Positions 57,419 to 64,000 of a stretch of DNA of 64,000 nt are shown here, piece by piece. Source of the stretch: Microstegium vimineum (lineage: Eukaryota; Streptophyta; Magnoliopsida; Poales; Poaceae). The notes under the pieces were generated by a model, which was not told the origin of the DNA, did no database searches, and saw only the letters and a program-made list of their open reading frames with translations. The translations under genes and the position numbers were made by a program. Numbering within the stretch: position 1 is the stretch's first letter; each line of letters starts with the position of its first letter. The DNA is taken from positions 17,624,350 to 17,688,349 of the forward strand of contig CM039120.1 of the NCBI GenBank assembly GCA_022036555.1, read 5' to 3'.

Positions 57419-58340
57419 GGCTCAGAAGGAACCAGCTCTAAACGGAAGACAAAAGGGAAAAGAAAAGCAGGAACTCCGAAGTCTGGCCCCTGTGCTACGC
57501 CCAAGCCAAATAAGAAGATTCAACAAGGCTAAAATCAAGCCACCTGATACCGGGACCCACATCATCACTCCTTTGCCCATGAAAGGGTCAAACAGGCGCG
57601 ATGATGAGTCTTGTCAAGGCAGGCTGACCGATGCATCGTGTGCCGAAGGGCGCGACACGCGGAGCGCTGACAAATGCCACCAGGCTAGGGCGCGACGTGA
57701 GTCGTCCTAATCCCTAGGCCTGTCGTGGATACGTCTCGGTCGCTGACAGAGCCCCACCGTGGCTCTAACCCCGATTCAAGCACAAACCGATCCCAGTGGC
57801 CCGACCGGACGGCAGCAACCGTAAAAGAAAGAACCACGTATTGGCACACACCCGGGGGCTTTACGCCACAGAAAATCGTCGTACGCAGAGAGCTCGTTAA
57901 TGAATGCGTGAGAAGGCAAGGTAGCCGCTCCCTTACCCCTGATCACGATGGACAAGCCAAGGCGTCGACAGCAGGAAGGTACGAAGCGTGGCAGCAGGCT
58001 AGAGAAGAACAAGTTTCGATGCTCATTGCATCATGACTAAACAGTGCCACCGGCAGCAACGACAGGTGGTCAGAACGGAACCCGAAATCGACCCGGTTCA
58101 GTCCGCCTGCGCCATCGAAAGATTGCGGTGCGGAGCAGTCTGGGCATATCCACCGATTGCGATCAAAACATCAAGGCAGAAACGACGAAATCTAAACCTG
58201 CGCAAGAGTTACACTCTCACCCAGGCTCGGGGGCTACACCCGGCGGGTGCGCTCACGCGCACCCTCTCGGCGAAGGATTAAAATAGATTCCAAGGCAACG
58301 ATACAAAGCCTCAGCAAGACAATTAAGGAAATCTTCCTAA
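57419..58340. other. 3' non-coding region of Tat element 2
   Basis: Inverse of 16104-17045 in Tat element 1 and similarly without a gene. The frames open here are short and not conserved between the copies. Confidence 0.5.
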
Positions 58341-58354
58341 GGCTCGAGGGCTAC
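58341..58354 (+). other. Polypurine tract of Tat element 2
   Basis: GGCTCGAGGGCTAC immediately precedes the 3' LTR, matching the tract at 16090-16103 in inverse orientation. Confidence 0.7.
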
Positions 58355-59580
58355 CGTCGAAGATCTAATTTAATGATAAACTTTCAGAAACAAAACCATA
58401 AACTTAAGGCTCCACAACGACCATCTAGATAGGGATGAGAAGCCCATTAGGGGCAAATCACCATAGGCCCACGAAGAAAGGGCATATGATCCACAGAGTC
58501 CCACCGGCCCAGGTAGGCAGACGCGCCCCCGAGGCAGACGTGTTTCCGTCTCGCCCAACATGGGAAGTGAGACGGGTCCACAACCTGCAGAAGACGTGTA
58601 GGGCGCCGCTAATAGGGAAAAAACCCGTTTGCCCCTTCTAGAAGGTGACGACTATTGCCTTGTAGGCGCTGACAGTGCGAACGCCGATAAGAATGGAGGT
58701 ACGTTATCCTGAAGATCATACACCCCGTATAAACCGGAGCACACGATAACACCCTAGTTTCCTACTGAAACGGAGACACGTCGAGTCCTCCAGCCAGGGA
58801 CAGGACGGAATCAGACTTCTGAACAAGTGGGACCCACGCCTCGGAGAAACAACGACAACCCCTCTGGCCTCCGGGCCCCTACAGAAAACCCTCCGAATAG
58901 AAGTACATCAGGTACATGGGGCCCACCAGGTAACGAACCCCATTGGCCCGGAGTGGAGGAATCCGCCGTATACAAAAAGAATCATAAGAAGGTGCAGCAG
59001 TGTACCTTCCAACAGTACAACGAACTCCATGCCTCTACTACGCTACGGGTTCAATCGGACCCCCACCTCGTATCCTCCGGCAATGCAACAAGGAGCCGAC
59101 ACGACTCCTCTCCTCCGACCAAGTACGAAGACAATAGGAATATAGTATTGTAAATGCCCAACATCCTTCACGAAGAAGGAAGGGGGCTCGGTATCCTAGG
59201 TAGATATCTCTCGACCCATGTTTGTAACTCCCCTGCTCCCCTTGCGACTATAAAAGGAGGATAGGGGGGATGACTCAAAGGGACACGGGAGCTCTCTACT
59301 CTCAAGCTTTTAGAGAAAGAGATCACACACACACACCCAAAAAACATGGCTAGGCGATAGCATACATACTCACTACACCATCCAGAGACCTGGGGCTCAT
59401 ACCCCCTCTCTCGAACTAGCTTGTAGCGCCCTGCAAGCAGAGATAAGGAACACGAGCAGCTCCACACTGGATGTAGGGATTTCTTGCCCGAACCAGTATA
59501 AACCTCTTGTCTCTTTGTCTCACCATTCGGAACCCGACACGTGTACAAATTTACTCATTGGTAGTTTCTAAACAGCGACA
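58355..59580 (+). repeat. 3' LTR of Tat element 2
   Basis: It starts CGTCGAAGATC (TGTCGG mutated) and ends AAACAGCGACA. TATA is at 59248-59257 and a CA repeat at about 59324-59335. The outer edge abuts CATCT. Confidence 0.9.
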
Positions 59581-59585
59581 CATCT

Positions 59586-60945
59586 AGAAGAGTTTGGACG
59601 AGTCTGTGACCTCCTTCGCATAGAAGGCATGTCCGATGAGACCATTCTATGGAAGATCTTTCCGTACTCCTTAACGGGAAGAGCTAAACATTGGTACAAA
59701 CTCAACATAGGAAGTGTTCAAGGAGATTGGAAGGTGCTATGCAATAATTTCCTTAGAAAATATTTTCCAATCACCAAAGAGGTTGATCTTCGGAATAAGA
59801 TTATTACTTTTAGACAACTAGAAGAAGAATCTCTCAACGAATCATGGGATCACTTTATTGAACTTACTCTCATTGGCCCAAATCTTCGTATTCGAGAACG
59901 TATTCTTCTGCAACACTTTTTTATGGGTCATAGTAAGAAAGATAAGGAATCCCTTAATACAACCTCTAGACGATCTTTCCTTTGTCTGTCTGCTAGTAAA
60001 GCAAGGAATTTGATTGATATAATGAGTGGAAAGACTCCTTGCCCTAGCATTGAGAAGCCAATCCCTGAGAAATAAAAGGAATCAGTTCTTAGACAAAAAG
60101 AGGAGGTTTCGATAGCCAAATCACAACCATTCCAATCCCAAGATTTAGCTATCGATCCTAAACCATCAATACCCCAAAATTCTCCAAGGGAAGAAGAAAT
60201 TCCAACCTTGGATCTTCCAGATGCTGATGATTTAGACTTCTGGTTTCATAAGAGACCTTCAAGCGGAGATAATTCAAATTCTTGAAAGAAGGGTTCTCTT
60301 AAAGAGTGTCCTGGTTCCTACCATGAAGAAGTCGAGGATGGCATGTCAAGTGATGCCTTAGAAGGAGAGCTAAGCCATATAGAAAATTCTATCTTCTTCC
60401 CTACTATGTCCACAAATCATGAACCCATCTCTACACCCATCCTTGACCTCGTAGATTCCTGCTGTCCCTTTTCTTCCCAGTCTCATGATGATCCTAGAAA
60501 TTCACCAAGACAACTAGAGCATAGGAGTCATGAAGACCACGAGGATGACCAAGAGATGCTACGACAATGGTTGGAATGTGTAGAATGGATAGACAAGGAA
60601 GAAGCCTTAATAGATTCCAACCTTGGCTCAATTTCAAATGGTGAGCCTTTAACTTCCTTTAAAGATGAGATTCGTCCATCTATGGAAGAGAACCTAGATG
60701 AGACCAATCCAGGTGAAATTCCAAACATTCAGATTGGAGACGAAGATGACATCAATGAGCATGGGATCTATCCCATAACCACTTCATTAACTCCATGCTC
60801 ATATAAAACATCTCCCCAATCAGTTGGTCTCTACAATCTCACCACATTCGAGATCTCCAACCCCCTCTTCCTTTCTATTTATAAAAACTTTAAAAGGGTG
60901 GTTGTCGATGCATATGTCTATAATAAATATTACAGATCCCGTTAA
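59586..60945 (+). pseudogene. Gag of element B, main part
   Basis: Beyond the composite the gag frame resumes in the retrotransposon gag domain (WKIFPYSLTGRAKHWYKL, DWKVLCNNFLRKYFP, FRQLEEESLNESWDHF, LLQHFFMG) and continues to a long acidic C-terminal region ending at 60945. Two in-frame stops, TAA at 60073-60075 and TGA at 60283-60285, interrupt one frame. The C-terminal text (SFKDEIRPSMEENLDE, VVVDAYVYNKYYRSR) has no pol domain, and no pol follows. Confidence 0.75.
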
Positions 60946-62358
60946 GATGATCTTGATATAGGTACACATAGGTTGGTGTTGGAGGGGAAACCACTTCACC
61001 AATATAATAGTAATTTGATGGTTTCCCAAGGACAAGCTTAGTGTCCTAAAATAAGCACTTACGAGATCATAACATGAGCTTCCACTTGTTTGCAATAATG
61101 CCTTGTAATGAGCATAGAAATATAATTGTAAAAATATTCCTTCGGGTATTCTTGTCACTAACCTTTTTGAGGATTGGAGCAAAAAGATCGAAGGGAAAAC
61201 AAGCACAAGGTATGTCCAACCAATCATCATGCAACATTGAATTAAATTCATCCAAACCTTAATTTTTGCAAAATTTAAGCTTGGGGGAGTAACTTAAATA
61301 AAAACATCCTTTGCTATATTGCTATCTTGGTTGTCCCTACCTTTTAAAGAAATGCTCAAATTGATAAACACTAATCATTCTCTCCATATGAGTAGATCTC
61401 TATAATGCCTTCATGCTACCTTTGTCTATCCTAGTAAGTGTTAGTTTGGAAGTACTCGACATGCTTCTATTGGCTTTTAAATTAAGCGTGGTGCTTAGGT
61501 TAAATAGCCTTCCTTAATCTGATTAGACATGGAGTCTAGTTTGGTTATTGAACTAAAAACTACTTGTATAGACATTGGCATATTTTGTCGGACTAACCCC
61601 TATAGGAAAAACTTTCAATATCAAAATGGGAAGTCCTGAGATAAACCCACACTAGAGATAAAGAGAGAGACACATGAAGTTTAACGACATACACAAGGAA
61701 GACATAGCTCATTCATCATAGAGGGATGATCCATGGAACAAGAAGAAGAGTGCCACAACAAGATATAATCAAAAGCACTCACTCCATGGAAGAGGTTGGG
61801 CAAAATTCCACCAAGCCCTTTAGGACAAAGAACATCATGGGAAGTCAAGACAGTGAAGGAGTGCAACAAGGAGACAAAAGTACATGAACAAGATGCACAA
61901 TCACTAAGAAAGGAAAGTTTCCATAAGGTGATACTGTACCATCACTCCTCAATAATTAAGGTAAAATCTCAAGGTAAGTGACTATCACTTTTATAAGCTT
62001 CTCCTTGATTCTAGCATGCACATAAATAAAGAGACAAACATGTATGAGTTACAACTCCAATTAATCCAACCTGATCAATTCAACATGTCTATTCCTTTAA
62101 TCTTTGTTCCTAGTACAACTTTCTTGATCTCACTGTCTTAACCATATGAGCTAAAATGTTGCACATCCAATCTTTAGAAGATAATAGTCATAAAAAAACA
62201 TATATACACAAATAGACTATCCTTCCATAGGTTGAGCAATCTAATCTGACAAATGTTTTTAAATGCTATACTCATGCTCATCTTCTGCTCTTATCACCCA
62301 TCAACTTTATCTTGCTCGCTATGCTTAAGGTTAGAGAAGAATGAATAGACTTTTGGTT

Positions 62359-62381
62359 CTGTTGGTGTTTTCCACCAACAG
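62359..62381 (+). repeat. Perfect 9-bp hairpin
   Basis: CTGTTGGTG and CACCAACAG flank a 5-base loop. It lies in the non-coding region of element B. Function unknown. Confidence 0.8.
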
Positions 62382-63368
62382 GGCCCATGCACTTGATCTC
62401 TACCTTATCTCTATGAGCAGGACATATTTTGAGCAACATGGAGGAGTTTCCCAACTCCCAAATTCACCGAAGTGAAGGACCTGGATCTATGAGAACATAC
62501 ACATTAAGAAAGATGTTGCCAACTTACATACTTAACGCTTCACTTTGAACTGCTGGGCAAACAGAGAACATGGGTGACACCGTATCAAGAGGTGCAGTTA
62601 TCAAGGTCTCCACCTGGAATCAAACGATCCACCTAAACACAGTGACAAGTCTTGTGCAGAGGACTCAAAACACTGAACACTCGTCGGGAGGTAAAATCGG
62701 TAAGTTATCTATATTTATATTTTCTACATTAGTTTTTATTTTTTCCATTATTTGCATAATCATTTTCCTTTATCATATTTACTTTTCTACATTAGCATTG
62801 CAAATATTTGTTTGTCGCATGGCATCATAAAATCTAAAGCCCCATGTGAGTAGACTTGTGGCCTAAAATCCATAGGTATATTCGCTGTGGTGGCATAAAA
62901 AATAAAATAAATATGTTTTCATCTTATAATAAAAATATAAAAATAGTAAGTGTATGATCCTGAGAAATAAATAAAATTTATTAGAGGAAGCCCGATAGGA
63001 TCAAAGGTAGAGATTTATGGCTAACACTTAATAAGTTCCACAAGCTTTGTTGTCTATTTGAGCTTCACAAAATTCAAGGATCAAAGCAAAGCAGCAACCA
63101 GAGGACATCCTACACACTGTCAGAATACTCTAACAAGATAAGAACATCTCTGCTACCTGTCAGCCTCATCAACAGAGGTTACACCAAAATCAAGCTTGGG
63201 GAGAGCACCCCCACGTACAACTACATCAGAAGAAATTATGTCAAAATCCAGCTTGGGGGAGAACACTCCCATACTCAGCTAAGTATTTCTACCTATCAAT
63301 TTTTATATCTATACTTTGATAAAAATAAAAGATGTATAATCATAAAAACCCAATAAATATATTTTCCT

Positions 63369-63369
63369 G

Positions 63370-63402
<33 letters not shown>
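63369..63402. repeat. (TA)n(TG)n microsatellite
   Basis: About ten TA units followed by about seven TG units. Confidence 0.9.
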
Positions 63403-64000
63403 TTTGATTAGTTAAGAGTTTGCTAATAAATAAATAAAGAGAATAAAATAAAATAGCTATGCTAAAATGAATCCCAATGATAAACTCTTAATATGGAAAT
63501 GATAAATAGTTGCTCTGTCGTAATACCTTTCAAGTACCTAGTTTTCAAATTTGAACTCTCTCTCAAGTTTAGGCATAATTGTTATGATTCAAAATTTGCT
63601 CTGAACCTAGAACTTGTGGGAGGAAGTACATGATCTAAAGTCTAAGTCGTTGACAGATATGATATGGAAAGGTTTGAGTTGCTATTTACCTGTTCCTAGA
63701 GATGCTAGAATTCTAGAGAATTTTATCTTTTGAAAACTTTAAAAATGCTACATGATGAGTTCCTGTATGATGAAAGTTTAAATTCCTACCACAACCATAT
63801 ATACATGCTTACTAGATTAGGAAACCACACACTTTTACATACTGCTTATGTGCATTGAGTGTGGTCAAGCTGTGCGACCCTCGGGAACTAGTCATGCGGT
63901 CTAAATCAAGATTCACACACATCCATACATGTTGCTTCCACCTTAGAAGTACGCATTCACTTAAACTACACCCACATACGCTACTTCTACCTCAAAAGTA

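Larger units (their letters stand above)
46268..59580 (+). mobile_element. Composite Tat element 2 carrying a copia fragment in place of gag-pol (13.3 kb)
   Basis: It is flanked by the 5-bp target duplication CATCT (46263-46267 and 59581-59585). The order is Tat 5' LTR (46268-47497), SIRE-type copia sequence in minus sense (47498-about 55298), Tat 3' region with antisense genes (about 55315-58340), polypurine tract (58341-58354) and Tat 3' LTR (58355-59580). Tat primer site, gag and pol are missing. TATA boxes (47160-47170 and 59248-59257) give plus sense. Confidence 0.88.
44460..64000 (+). mobile_element. Athila-like, gag-only gypsy element B, continuing past the window
   Basis: The order is 5' LTR (44460-45718), tRNA-Asp primer site (45726-45742), gag (45893 onward, interrupted by the composite at 46268-59580, resuming to 60945) and about 3 kb of non-coding sequence with purine-rich AGCTTGGGGGAG phrases (61277, 63193, 63252) to the window end. 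No protease, RT, RNase H or integrase text was found after gag, so it looks like a non-autonomous element of LARD type that keeps gag only. The 3' LTR is outside the window. Confidence 0.7.
60946..64000 (+). other. Non-coding 3' region of element B to window end
   Basis: About 3 kb with no credible ORF. It has three purine-rich AGCTTGGGGGAG-like phrases (61277, 63193, 63252), a 9-bp hairpin at 62359-62381 and AT/GT microsatellites at about 63369-63402. This is typical of long non-coding internal regions in large non-autonomous elements. The 3' LTR lies to the right of the window. Confidence 0.55.

Noticed and set aside
56520..58036. Plus-strand frames such as 57725-58036 as genes
   Set aside because: They are not conserved in frame in the other Tat copy and overlap non-coding 3' sequence; the opposite strand has the conserved splice sites.
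1..64000. CRISPR arrays, bacterial operons, ribosome binding sites, rRNA or tRNA genes
   Set aside because: None seen; regular short repeats are microsatellites or LTR motifs, and tRNA-like matches are retrotransposon primer sites.

Overview
This is a repeat-dense nuclear segment of a plant genome, most likely a grass and probably panicoid. The evidence is the set of LTR-retrotransposon lineages (Tat with a second RNase H, Athila-like, chromovirus/Tekay-like, SIRE- and Angela-type copia), Tourist- and hAT-type MITEs, a PB1-like/MuDR Mutator transposase, and one spliced plant nuclear gene. The species itself is an inference.

Layout. 1-1131: LTR of a Tat-type gypsy element (sense minus) that cuts the protease frame of an older chromovirus-like element at 1132-4814, which keeps gag, a tRNA-Met primer site and one LTR. 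4815-8295: LTR and pol fragments, including an Athila-like integrase with a changed catalytic residue. 8296-12834: a 4.5-kb Tekay-like LTR carrying a Tourist MITE. 12922-28138: a copia LTR split by a 13.2-kb Tat element (14869-28049, target duplication CCCTT), which is itself split by an Angela-type solo LTR (22142-23375, target duplication CTTAC). 28139-30792: more copia sequence and a hAT-type MITE.

31520-38680 (minus): the only convincing host gene, an eight-coding-exon GON4L-like Myb/SANT nuclear protein of about 1212 residues, with a 5'-truncated LINE in intron 4. Upstream and divergent from it is a decayed Mutator transposase (39298-42270) lacking its catalytic core. From 42688 to the window end there is a nest: an Athila-like element in minus sense, a second in plus sense inserted into it (LTR from 44460), and inside the gag of that one a Tat/copia composite (46268-59580) with an intact CATCT target duplication.

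The most interesting biology is on the antisense strand of the Tat elements. Two diverged Tat copies (17046-17993 plus; 56520-57418 minus) carry the same antisense gene with the same three-exon layout, a first exon of 95 nt in both, and splice signals in matching places. A second antisense unit differs between copies: an F-box protein fragment in one, the start of a Transposase_28-type ORF in the other. The second Tat copy has lost PBS, gag and pol and holds a 5'-truncated SIRE-type copia element in their place, joined at a 14-nt repeat with inverted filler. Essentially all transposon frames here are broken.
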